Part shown: one piece after another, positions 11,921-21,345 of the stretch
How the letters are laid out: the number at the start of each line of letters is the position of its first letter
How positions within the stretch are numbered: position 1 is the first letter of the stretch
Assembly (NCBI GenBank): GCA_037043455.1
Contig: JAWPHD010000130.1
Span: forward strand, 186,001-250,000
DNA: 64,000 bases
Source: Cyrtodaria siliqua
Lineage: Eukaryota > Mollusca > Bivalvia > Adapedonta > Hiatellidae
Reading direction: 5' to 3'
The notes under the pieces: generated by a model
What the model saw: the letters and a program-made list of their open reading frames with translations, nothing else
Told to the model about the DNA's origin: nothing
The model's database searches: none
Translations under genes and position numbers: made by a program

Positions 11921-12109
11921 TTGACGCCGAAATATTTCCCACCAGGCTTTTATGCGTCAATTAGAGATACTCTTGTCGTAAACAATCACGGAATAGAAAA
12001 AAATGGCTCAGGAATTTTTATTTTATTTTTTCTGTTCCCGTATAACAACGCAAAATACGTGGTGAAATACCATTATTTCCAAAACTTTCAAGGAAATATG
12101 TTTCAATAA
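11921..12109 (+). pseudogene. small ORF of unknown origin upstream of the Naiad ORF
   Basis: A 62-codon ORF starting at a TTG, in a different frame from the Naiad ORF that follows. Its composition is protein-like (it includes PPGFYASI). It may be a fragment of the same structural-protein family as 8939-9361, but that is only an impression. Confidence 0.2.
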
Positions 12110-12464
12110 CTGAGGGATGATTATTGCTGGATGCCAATCCATCTACCTGCCATATATAATAACTACACCTTTAAATCTTCATTCGGCAACCTCGTTTCAT
12201 GTTCCTTCTAATAATATTACTAGGATTTTTAATAATGGCTCAAAAGATTCCGTAACTCCTCTAGGATCACCTGTTTTGAGGAAATACCATATAAAGTCTC
12301 CTTTCAGAAATAAGTTAGTTCATTCAAGACGCAGGGTGTTTCCCTCTATTAATAAGTGCAATGCTAAGAGGTGCAGTTGTTGCAGTTATTTGTCTTGCAA
12401 GTCCACCATTAAATCAGCTGTTAATGGTAGATTGTTTAATGTATGTCTAGCTTCAAATGTTGAT

Positions 12465-12467
12465 TGA
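12465..12467 (+). other. in-frame UGA, candidate Sec codon 1
   Basis: The reading continues in the same frame from SNVD through this TGA into RTIHVIYIL. Penelope-type endonucleases often have a Cys shortly before the hydrophobic strand that forms the GIY half of the motif, so Sec replacing Cys is plausible. Mutation to a stop remains possible. Confidence 0.55.
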
Positions 12468-12497
12468 CGTACTATTCACGTCATTTATATTCTGACT

Positions 12498-12500
12498 TGA
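12498..12500 (+). other. in-frame UGA, candidate Sec codon 2 (zinc-site position)
   Basis: Reads VIYILT-UGA-NAPRCGIQYVGQT. In EN+ Penelope elements a Cys at this point, with a second Cys just before the YIG half, forms the CCHH zinc site. The second Cys (12513-12515) is intact, so only the first is UGA. This is the strongest of the three recoding candidates. Confidence 0.65.
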
Positions 12501-13775
12501 AATGCACCACGTTGCGGTATACAATATGTTGGACAAACAGGTCGATCCTTAAAAGTTCGATTTCGTGAACACAAATATAATGCGAGTAATCCTAAAAAGT
12601 TATATAATTACTTGTACCAACACTTTCGTCAGTCAGGTCATAATTTTCATTACGTAACTGTTCAACCGGTTGAATATATTTTTTTTGATAATGATGCTAC
12701 TAAAAGCTTCAAAATAAAAGCTAGACATATTGCAGAACTTAAGTGGATGAAAAACTTACAGACACCTTATCCACTCGGCCTTAATGACAATATTTACCAA
12801 GAAGGAAATATTTCTAAAGATCCTAATATTGACATTTTTTCTATATTTTCTATTCGAAAGCGTAAATCTAGGTCTCATGGTCTTAGGTGTAATGGTAACA
12901 TCAAACGTAAATCACGTGTAATTATTTCTGTCGCTGATTTACATACTATTTTTAAACAGTCTGGAAAGCACTCTATGCTTTCACGGCTCACCTCTTTGTC
13001 CTTTTCTTCACTTAAGTTGATCGACGAAGAAGCAGACAAAATCTTCATTCGTACAGATCCCTTGTATAACACTGCTTCCATAGTTCAAAGCTACACACAA
13101 CATGTTCTCCGACCCCATATTGACAAGGAGTCTGATCACGTCAGGCATTTTCTAAAACTACTATATATTAATAAAGGTATTGATTTCATTGACATGCCTA
13201 GTATTTTTCGGGATACTCATGTAGTTGATTCTATCCCAAAATATTTCAAAAATTCCGAAAGTCCTGTAATTTGTTATAATTAGAAAAAGCCTATTAGAAA
13301 TATTATTTTCAACTACAATAAAATAGTTTCTGACCTTGATATAGTACATAATACTCCTAAGGAATGTGAATGCAACACATCACAATGTTGCTATGCCCCA
13401 GCAGGTCATGTCATCACTGGTAATTTTGATATTGTTGATAAACGTATTCGGCATTTGTTTTCGAAAGGTCCTAAATATAGATTACCTTCAACTATTGATT
13501 TTAATGCCTGTCGTGCCCAGATCGCCCACTCCATTGAAGATTTTAGTATAAAATGGTGTCGTAGAGAACATGCGGACCCAAACTCGCTTTCTACTTGGAA
13601 AAAGTCAATTCTTAAAATTATAGATACACGTATTAACTTTTATAATGCTAACCCCTCTTTACTTCCTCCGAGACCTAGGTTTTCGTTTCGTAATTTAAAA
13701 TCGGGAATTCAGGAGTTTCATAATAAATTTGTTTTAGTTCCTGCAGATAAAGCAGCTAATAATGTAATTATTGTT

Positions 13776-13778
13776 TGA
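13776..13778 (+). other. in-frame UGA, candidate Sec codon 3 (RT entry)
   Basis: Follows NNVIIV and precedes RLHY in the RT N-terminal motif. Related elements, as I recall them, usually carry Cys here. The frame stays open for about 170 bases on both sides until the separate 8-bp duplication at 13948. Confidence 0.6.
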
Positions 13779-15248
13779 CGCCTACATTACGTCAGTGTTT
13801 TCTCTCTGGAACTCGGCAGCACCAAATCGTATACTCCAGTTAATTCTACTGAGGATGATGTTGTTTCCGCACATATCACTCGGTGCACTACTTTCAAGGC
13901 TGGTGTAAACGATAAGCCAAATAAACTGCCTACCATGTACTGGATTCCTAAATTACTAAATTACATAAAAATCCGTATAAGGCTCGCTTTATTTCTAATT
14001 CTAGTGCCTGCACCACAACAAACATCTCCAAACTGTTAATTTCTTGTCTTACTGCCGTTAAAGATCACGTTAAACTATATTGTGATAAAACTTATGAAAA
14101 TTCTGGGATTAATTTATTTTGGTCTATAAAAAATTCAGGAGACGTTCTGGATAAAATTTTCGATAAAGGTCAAGTTTCATCAATAAGCACTTATGACTTC
14201 TCTACACTATATACAACCTTACCACATCACCTTATTAAAGACAAGCTAATTTCTCTTATTCAAAAAACATTCGTTAGAGAAAATACTACATTTTTGGCAT
14301 GTAATAATATTAAAGCGTTTTTTACTAACGGCAGTTTAGATAATTATACTATGTGGACTTGCTATGAAGTTTGTGAAGCACTCATCTTCCTATTAGATAA
14401 TATTTTCGTCAGGTATGGTACCGTTTATAGACAAATTGTTGGTATCCCTGTGGGTACGAACTGTGCACCACTTGTCGCAGATTTGTTTTTATTTTGCTAT
14501 GAAAGAGATTTCATGTTGAGTTTTACACCAGATACCCAGGCAGATGTTATTGAATCTTTTAATGACACCTCTCGGTATCTGGATGACATACTGAACATTG
14601 ACAACCCTTTCTTTCCAACTATGGTTGATAATATTTATCCTAAAAAACGTCAGCTTAATAAGAAAATATATCTGATAATAACGCTTCTTTTCTTGATTTA
14701 GATCTCTCGACTGAAAATGGTAAAATAATTATCAAAATCTATGACAAGAGAGATGATTTTAATTTTGACATTGTTAATTATCCCCACTTGGATGGGGATG
14801 TTCCCCGAGCAACTTCTTATGGGGTGTATCAGTCTCAACTTATTCGTTTTTCTAGAGCTTGTACTCGAGTTGAGGACTTTAATATTCGTAATCTTTGTAT
14901 AACCAAAAAGTTACCAAATCAGGGTTTCCGTTACCATAAACTTCGTAAAACCTTTGCAAAATGTTATTATCGTAACCCTGATCTTCTTTACAAATATAAA
15001 TGTAATTTAAGGACTCTTCTGCGACAAGGACTATCACAACCTGACTTCTATGGTGATGTGATTTATAAACTTCGTAAGATTCTTGGTCATGATCACTTTC
15101 ATACTATCTTTGTTAAACTTGTTAAAAAGTTTATCAAAAGAGGTTATGACCCTATCATTTTGCAACGTACTGCATGCTTGGTGGTGGACCCTTTTACAGT
15201 TCGCCACTATGCTTTCCTCTTTAATTGTACGATGACCGGACAGGCTGT

Positions 15249-15307
15249 GGACCCTATGATGACGCCTACCTAAAGCCCATTGGGACGGTGGCGTTTGATG
15301 TTTGTCC
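15249..15307 (+). ncRNA. SECIS-like hairpin overlapping the stop codon (form II-like)
   Basis: Helix I is GGAC (15249-15252) with GTCC (15304-15307). An internal loop follows, then the quartet ATGA (15256-15259) opposite GAT (15297-15299). Helix II is 15260-15270 with 15287-15296, including GACGCC/GGCGTT and ACC/GGT with one bulged T. Unpaired AAA lies at 15272-15274, 12 nt after the ATGA. An apical mini-stem CCC-ATT-GGG spans 15276-15284. Quartet, spacing and apical adenosines fit the eukaryotic SECIS pattern, form II. The TAA stop (15271-15273) overlaps the conserved adenosines. Such an element would let all upstream UGAs be read as selenocysteine. Drawn by eye, not scored. Confidence 0.65.
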
Positions 15308-15830
15308 ATGATTTTTCTTGTCGTGCCCTTAATGGTTTATTCTCTTACTGGGTTCTGCCAAGTCATTGAGTACCTTCATTGTGGCTTTCTAGGCTATTGT
15401 TTTTTGTATTATATTTACACGAGCATATTTGTGTTTTACTTATATTGCCTATTGATGCTGCCTTGTTGGCTAGAGATTAGATTATGGCGGGGATTTTTTT
15501 ATTTACACTGTCCTGTTTTAATGGGATGACAGTAGGGTAAGTGTGAGGTTTGGTGCACCCTAGAACCGGTTTAAACCCCCAGTGGCCTACTTTGCTACTG
15601 ACCGTTCCAAGGCGGTAGCCCTATTGTCAACCCTTTTGAGTTTGTGATGTCGTTTACTTTTATTATTACTTTTGCCTTCTTGTTTGTCTGTTTCCATGTT
15701 TGTTTCTGTGTTTTGTGGTTGACTGTCCTCCTTGAATGCTACTTTCCCTGTCCGATCTTTTTATATTTCTTTGTTACCATGGCAACCACCTTTCTTATGC
15801 GAGTTTACCCAAAAGGGGAGAAGACTTCGG
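15274..15830 (+). other. Naiad 3' untranslated region with pseudo-LTR sequence
   Basis: Non-coding tail. Positions 15310-15400 match the 3' end of the copy at 3.08-3.17 kb. Positions about 15550-15665 (around AGAACCGGTTTAAACCCCC and GGTAGCCCTATTGTCAACC) match sequence lying upstream of the truncated coding part in that copy. The exact 3' end is not visible. ORFs at 15302-16065 are chance. Confidence 0.6.
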
Positions 15831-16654
15831 GATGGACCGACCGACATTTGCAAAGCAATATGCACCCCCGCACCCGCACCCGCACCCCCTCCCCCTTACG
15901 CCCCACGTTCACGTCTGCTTAACTGTCTGCTGCGGTCAAAATACAAATGGAGAATCATCCCCCACCCCGTTCACGTCTGCTGCGTCAGAATTGTTCGTCA
16001 AGGGAAGTAACTTTGGCAAAAAACGTTTTCGGCTTTCAAGCATTCTCGCCCTCGATCGATACTAGTATCATCTCTCGTATTTGGCACTTGGAATTATGGG
16101 GGAAAAAGTAGTCCGGTCAGGTGATTTGCATATATATAGCTAGGGACCAAACCCCAAGTTTTATGACCCAATCTAGACACGCCAGACAAAAGCATCAAAC
16201 GTTCCTCAAATGTGTGTTTTATATTATATGTATTTTTAAAAGGGTCCCCAAAGATTCGTGAATCCCTAAATGTATTAGGATTATATGCACCGAATTACCG
16301 CACCGCGGATGAAGTCCTGAAATATCAGGAGGGCACCTGCCGAATATCAGTGATGAATTTGAAAAATTCGAAATGACGTCAGTATGGCTTTCAAGAACAT
16401 TTATATCGCTAATAAATGCGAACTACTTTCTTTTGCTAACATATTGACTTCCTAAATTGACAAGTATATAATATATTGTGTATATATATATATGTAGTTC
16501 AAATGCTTGATCCACGATGCATAAATTCCTCGAACATTACCGCGTGTATGCAACTAGCATAGCCCCTAATTAATACAGCAGTTGGGCGGAAACTATAAGG
16601 ATAGTATAAGTAGCTGTATTTGTTTATTAAACGCATTAGTTGCATGACAAATGG
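15831..16654. other. no gene recognised
   Basis: Starts with a C-rich CACCCGCACCCGCACC run (15866-15900) and continues as AT-rich sequence. No domain-bearing ORF or RNA gene was seen. Confidence 0.45.
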
Positions 16655-17530
16655 TAAACCTTGTCGCCTGAACTCTTTTTACAGTTTTAACAGATCGTTT
16701 CTAAATATAGTACAGATATTTGTATGTGTAGCTGTGCACATGGCAACAGGATTTTAATCCGACATTTGTTTGCCTTTTTTCGACCTAGAGTTTCTATGTT
16801 CATTGCCTACACATGACTAAACTTGTCGCCTTTACTACTCCTATATTATTATTGTTGTTGTTTGTTTCCAGAATTCTTTCCAAACTGTGTACTCCTTTAA
16901 ACATCATGTGACAGCATGACATCAGGATTTTGATCCGATATGTTTATTCAGAGTTAGCCCCTTTTCGACATAAATTTTCTATACTCATTCATTGCCTATA
17001 AATGACTCGCATGAACTCCTTCTACAGTTTTTACCGTTGCTTCCAAACTTTGTAGCATGCTCAATGTGCATCTAGCAAAGGATTGTGATCTGACATGGTT
17101 ATTTTGCAGCGGTATGGTCAGTTTTTTACTTAGATATTATGTGTTCATTGCCTTTAAAGGACATCCGTTGTCGCCTGAACTCTTCCTACAGATTTTTACG
17201 GATTTCTTCCAAACTTCACACAGGTCTTCGGCATCATGTGCAGACACCATTTTGTTTTATCCGACAATCCTTAAGTAGCAGAGTCATTTATACTTACATA
17301 TGTGTATGCTTCCATTGCAACTATTGTCTCCTAATCTCCTCCTACACTTGTTACGAATTTGCTTCCAAACTGTGCAATTCTTCAACAGCATGCACAGGTT
17401 GTGCACCGGGTATCATATGTGATCTAACCACGTTTGACAGAGTCGTGGCCCTTTTTCAGCTTAGATTGTCTATATGTGATCATGCCTTTTTCAACTTAGA
17501 TTGTCTATATGTGAAGATGCCTACAAAAAA
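16655..17530 (+). repeat. diverged ~155-180-bp tandem repeat, 5 units
   Basis: The phrase GTCGCCTGAACTC followed by TTCCAAACT and GTGATCTGACATG-like words recurs from about 16663, 16825, 17006, 17170 and 17325. The spacing fits a pearl/Helentron core monomer, but no termini are recognised. The ORFs at 17057-17552 run through it and are not credible genes. Confidence 0.6.
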
Positions 17531-17879
17531 ATTTTTACGCAATTTAAAGTAGATATCCCGCCAACCACAGACAAATTTAAGAACAGATGTACACAGTTTC
17601 TAAACCTACTGACGACGAGGTATCCATATAACTTACATACATGTATTTTTAGAATCCAAACTCTATAGACACAATACAAACGGCTTTAATAACCAGCCAG
17701 TGCAAACCGCGATACTGGAGCGTCGAATTAACAGTAACCAACTCATAATTCACTTCACGCATATTCAATCACATGTATTTTAAAAACTCGTCAATAAAAA
17801 CTTTACATTTAATCGGCACATATACATTATTTTATGACCTGAACACCTGGAAAGAGTTTTGGTTCGTGTAATTTTTCCA

Positions 17880-18391
17880 AATTTTCTCAAAAGTTCAGCC
17901 ACTCTTGGAGGTCAAAATTGTGTCACAGATATAACTTTAAAAGTACTGAAGAAAATTTCATGAAACTTCACGCAATTATGAGAAGGCTTGACGCGTACAA
18001 TAATCAGTCACGCTCTTCAAAAGTCAGGTCACATTTTGGAGGTCAAAGTTCCAACGAGTCAAACTCGTGTTTCAGCAGTAACTCCTAAATTACTGAAGGG
18101 ATTTTGATAAAACTATACATACATGGTCAGCATCACGAGAAAGATTCTCAAACAAGAATCAGGTCTGTACCTTAAAGGTATAAACGTCAAACTTGTGTTT
18201 CAGTCGTAACTCCTAAACTACTGAAGTAATTTTGATAAAAACATATAGAAATATTCAGCACATATACATTATTGAGAAGATGTGTCATGCATTTGAATCT
18301 GGTCTATCTCAAAGGTCAAGGTCACACTTAGAGGTCAAAGATCAAAATCGTGTCTCAGTCATAACTTTGAAAGTACTGAATGGAATTTGTG
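17880..18391 (-). repeat. ~160-bp diverged core monomers
   Basis: Three to four units share GTGTTTCAGTCGTAACTCC, TACTGAAG.GATTTTGATAAAAC and GAGGTCAAAG words. They abut the 25-bp minisatellite and probably form the interior of the same minus-strand Helentron-like element that begins near 19008. Confidence 0.55.
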
Positions 18392-18966
18392 AAATCTCCT
18401 GATACAAGGGCCATGTAAATCTCCTGATACAAGGGCCATGTAAATCTCCTGATACAAGAGCCATGTAAATCTCCTGATACAAGGGCCATGTAAATCTCCT
18501 GATACAAGGGTCATGTAAATCTCCTGATACAAGAGCCATGTAAATCACCTGACACAAGGGCCATGTAAATCTCCTGATACAAGAGCCAGGTAAATCTCCT
18601 GATACAAGGGCCATGCAAATCTCCTGATACAAGGGCCATGTAAATCTCCTGATACAAGAGCCATGTAAATCTCCTGATACAAGGGCCATGTAAATCTCCT
18701 GATACAAGAGCCATGTAAATCTCCTGATACAAGGGCCATGTAAATCTCCTGATAGAAGGGCCATGTAAATCTCCTGATACATGGGCCATGTAAATCTCCT
18801 GATACAAGGGCCATGTAAATCTCCTGATACAAGAGCCATGTAAATCTCCTGATACAAGGGCCATGTAAATCTCCTGATACAAGGGCCATGTAAATCTCCT
18901 GATACAAGGGCCATGTAAATATCCTGATACAAGAGCCATGTAAATCTCCTGATACAAGAGCCATGT
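18392..18966 (-). repeat. 25-bp minisatellite, ~23 copies
   Basis: Unit AAATCTCCTGATACAAGGGCCATGT in plus orientation, with AAGGGCC and AAGAGCC variants interspersed. A period of 25 (one more than a multiple of three) makes all three minus-strand frames open, giving rotating 25-residue repeats that are artefacts. The minus-strand unit starts CATGGCTCTTGTA, the same words that follow the 5' end of the Helentron-like family, so the array seems seeded from that terminus. Confidence 0.85.
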
Positions 18967-19008
18967 TAGCCAACAGAGCATCCACATGCCCCCACAGGCC
19001 CTCTGGTT
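18958..19008 (-). mobile_element. 5' terminus of a Helentron-like element (minus strand)
   Basis: The reverse complement reads AGAGGGCCTGTGG...GATGCTCTGTTGGCTAACATGGC, matching the family-1 start (AACAAGAGGCCCAAGAGGGC... GCTCTACTGGCTAACATGG) at 45018, 54139 and 54323. The element extends leftwards through the minisatellite. Its 3' end is not recognised. Confidence 0.6.
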
Positions 19009-19626
19009 TATTTTAGATTCGCTTTGACTACATTATAATCGCATAGAAATATGGCTGTTTGTATATAATAACCCCAGAAGCTCCTGAAGTAACATAACCT
19101 CACACGTTGGTAAATGACTCTATTTAAAAGCCTTAATTAAGTTTTACCACTTGCATTACAAATAACAGAAAACCCTTTTCATACGATGGATTTATTTAAT
19201 GTGCACTCTATATCCCAATGTTTGTCTTGTTATTTTTTCTAAAAGAGTAGATAAATCGTATTAATTTAAACAATCGGTTTTCGGTGCAATAAAAGGAGAT
19301 AAGGCATTCGAAAACAAGTATTTAAATACTATCTTTTATTGACAAATAATGTTCTTTTTTTCCCACCGTTTCTCTGATGGTGTTTTTATTCTATATATTT
19401 TTTTAAATATCTCAGTAATTTGTGTGTGAAATATATACAATGTAACATTCCTGATGAATGTGAAGGTCTGTAATTATTATAGAAAGGAATATAACATCTG
19501 GCTTTATATGCTTAGTAACAGAGCGGTCTTAGAAATCTGTTCATAAATACTATTGACCGAGATAAAACATGTCTATATTTAATGTTAGCGATATGAAACA
19601 TTACATTAACAGATTTTCCAAAACTA
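19009..19626. other. no gene recognised
   Basis: AT-rich sequence without recognisable repeats, exons or RNA genes. Confidence 0.5.
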
Positions 19627-19751
19627 CGACACAAATTGAATTGAACAGAATTGGGTTTTTACGAGGCAACAACACAAAAACGTTATACGGTGCCAACAGG
19701 AATGAACATTCCAGTCTCACTCTCCATTTACAAATATGCACACAACTTTGA
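19627..19751 (-). repeat. SINE fragment (AATTC-tailed family)
   Basis: Diverged copy of the tail half of the SINE-like family seen at 23.78, 29.53, 30.39 and 33.9 kb: AATTGAATTG, a CCAACA-like word, GTTATACGGTGCC and AACAGGAATGAACAT in that order. The family reads as a SINE on the minus strand ending in (AATTC)n. Confidence 0.6.
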
Positions 19752-19854
19752 TACTTATGATAAGAAAGTCAAATATTAAGGAAATTATGCATGATCGTGT
19801 CCTCATTACTTATTTTGATCAAGCTTTAAATGAATGACATTGGAAGCAAAATCT

Positions 19855-20160
19855 ATACTGACTGTCACTGAAAACACACCAGCAGATTTTATGGGTGCTA
19901 AATTTTACTGCTTAAGTAATTTATAATAATAAGTGCATATTTTGAAATTGAAGGATATTACTTAACAATTGTCTCAGAATTCCTAAATATGTTGTATAGT
20001 GATCAATTAACGTCACATGGGTTACACAGTTCCTAGGAAATAATCCCGACGTCACGTTATTCAGATAACGTCACTTAACTCGAGCTGAATGTGGCCTGGT
20101 GTTTTCTTGCTGGAAAAACTTGATGTCAGGATAATTTCCTAGGAATGGTTGGACATGCCC
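19855..20160 (+). repeat. dispersed repeat, partner of 33662-33870
   Basis: The order GACTGTCACTGAAAAC, CACCAG, TTTATGG, AATAAGTGCA, TTGTCTCAGAATTCCTAAA matches the reverse complement of 33662-33865, so this is an interspersed family. Type unknown. It also contains a GACGTCACGTTATTCAGATAACGTCAC near-palindrome at about 20048-20075. Confidence 0.55.
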
Positions 20161-20638
20161 GGTATTAAAATGTGTGACTTTTGTTTTTTACATTATGTAA
20201 GGGGTATTTAAAGGCATTTGCTGTAGTTTTACTATGTGCTTAGAAAGTTTAAAAAAATTCTGTTATTGGGAACATACAAAAAAAAAAGGAAAGTATATCA
20301 TTATGGGCTAATTTGTGCATAAATTGTGGTATTTATGGTCTCAACAGATTTTGTAAAAAAATATAGGTTTTACATAAAGATGAGCTTTAAATATTATTGT
20401 AATTAAATTTTCTTTACTTTAATACAATTTTAGCAGAATTGTGACCAATGAATAAATGATTAGACTTCAAAAATATCTTATTTAGCTATTTCATGGACTT
20501 GTTCAACTTTTTGGACAGATTGACATGACGGTGGCATTACATATTATTTTTTAAAATTTTAACAAGCATGGTGACCTACCATTATTTTTGCCTTTTCTGT
20601 CTATATATATAATAGACTTACTGTACAAAAAGTTTAAA
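20161..20638. other. no gene recognised
   Basis: AT-rich. Nothing recognisable. Confidence 0.5.
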
Positions 20639-21125
20639 GAAAATCTGTTATGCAGAAAAAACTATAGAAAATGTCTTTAACTCGGGTTATTTTCCAGATA
20701 AATGGTCAACAATTAATGTTAATCTAAATCATTACCTAATTAATCAGACAAATAAATTCAACACTTTTACTAGACTTGGCCATAACTTAAGAAATGATGA
20801 CCTGTTTTCGGGCATTAAAATCCTTACCAAAACTACAACCAGACTTATTACCTGCGAGTCATTAAGGATCTTTCCAAAAACTGTCCTTCCTGCTCGGTCC
20901 CATACACCACTGAACACTTTTTTCTTGAATGCAGTCAGCTTGACACAAAACGGGACGAATTAAAATCTAAACTCCAGCAGATTTCAATTCCTCTAAACCT
21001 TAATAATTGACTCGATCCCGAGAAAAGACAAAAGCAGTTGGTTTTCAGCGTTCTTAATGACTATATTAAAGTCACCCACTTCGATCTCAGTTCCCCCATC
21101 TTGTTACCATATCCTACAGCATAAC
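20639..21125 (+). pseudogene. LINE (non-LTR retrotransposon) remnant, internally deleted
   Basis: The first part translates with the pre-RT phrase FNSGYFPDKWS typical of LINE reverse transcriptases. After a deletion the C-terminal zinc knuckle follows: CPSCSVPYTTEHFFLEC at about 20880-20935, then QLDTKRDELKSKL and a stop near 21009. The RT catalytic core is absent. The following 3' sequence (21100-21245) recurs at 25.57-25.66 and 25.9-25.96 kb and marks this family's tail. Confidence 0.65.
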
Positions 21126-21345
21126 CCCCATTGTATAAAAGTAATAAACTACTTATGACTTTATTGAACATATCCCATATTTACAATATTTCCCAATTTC
21201 CATATAATACCCAATATTTAGTGAATAAATCGGTCTGAATACTTTTGAGAGAGACATGGGATGCGCTTGTAATTTTAGGCATCCTAGGTGTCCCTCAATT
21301 GCTATAAAAGACCTTCCTCAATATGGAACGCCAAACATGACTTTG
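21126..21345 (+). repeat. LINE 3' tail and flank of the minisatellite palindrome
   Basis: Positions 21169-21240 (ending ATTTAGTGAATAAATCGGTC) match 25591-25664. The segment around 21313-21350 (ATGGAACGCCAAACATGACT) is the inverted partner of about 24478-24515, the outer flank of the minisatellite palindrome. Confidence 0.6.

Larger units (their letters stand above)
12117..15273 (+). pseudogene. Naiad PLE ORF: GIY-YIG endonuclease + reverse transcriptase, UGA-containing
   Basis: The product would be a retrotransposon polyprotein nicking DNA and copying its RNA. In order: a Cys-rich stretch (CNAKRCSCC, about 12356-12385); the GIY-YIG core with QYVGQT at 12522-12539, then REHK and HFRQSGH supplying putative zinc-site histidines; the CxC linker (CEC, 13365-13373); RT entry at FVLVPADKAANNVIIV (to 13775); RT motif A FSTLYTTLPH (about 14195-14226); motif B GIPVGTNCAP (about 14440-14470); catalytic YLDDI (about 14575-14592); and a conserved C-terminal tail ending at TAA 15271-15273. 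Breaks: TAG at 13281-13283, an exact 8-bp tandem duplication at 13948-13963 shifting frame, and a second shift near 14660-14672. Three in-frame TGAs lie at apparent Cys positions and probably encode selenocysteine. The ATG at 12117 follows an in-frame TGA at 12111, so the true start is uncertain. Confidence 0.8.
12117..15830 (+). mobile_element. Naiad-type Penelope-like retroelement (N-terminal endonuclease)
   Basis: Domain order is GIY-YIG endonuclease, CxC linker, then reverse transcriptase, the permuted order of the Naiad/Chlamys clade. Canonical Penelope elements have the endonuclease at the C-terminus. The 3' part (15274 to roughly 15830) is untranslated and its distal portion recurs upstream of the truncated copy at 3.5 kb. 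I cannot fix the 5' end, which may lie upstream of 12117. The element is decayed by one TAG and two frameshifts. Confidence 0.8.

Noticed and set aside
12612..13283. A stand-alone 223-residue gene
   Set aside because: It is the middle of the Naiad ORF between a candidate Sec UGA and a TAG. The same frame continues on both sides.
12117..15830. Hammerhead ribozyme in the Penelope element tail
   Set aside because: Canonical EN+ Penelope elements carry one in the pseudo-LTR, but I found no convincing CTGATGAG...GAAA core here, in line with reports that the Naiad clade lacks it.
15302..16065. Plus-strand ORFs downstream of the Naiad element
   Set aside because: Hydrophobic or Pro-rich chance frames in the 3' UTR and a CACCCG-rich tract. 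The corresponding part of the 3.1-kb copy does not conserve them.
18392..18966. CRISPR-like array (regular 25-bp spacing)
   Set aside because: There are no unique spacers: units are continuous and nearly identical. The context is eukaryotic and no cas genes exist.
18342..18987. Three overlapping minus-strand ORFs with 25-residue repeats
   Set aside because: A 25-bp unit cycles through all three frames. The same peptide appears in every frame, the signature of a minisatellite and not of a gene.
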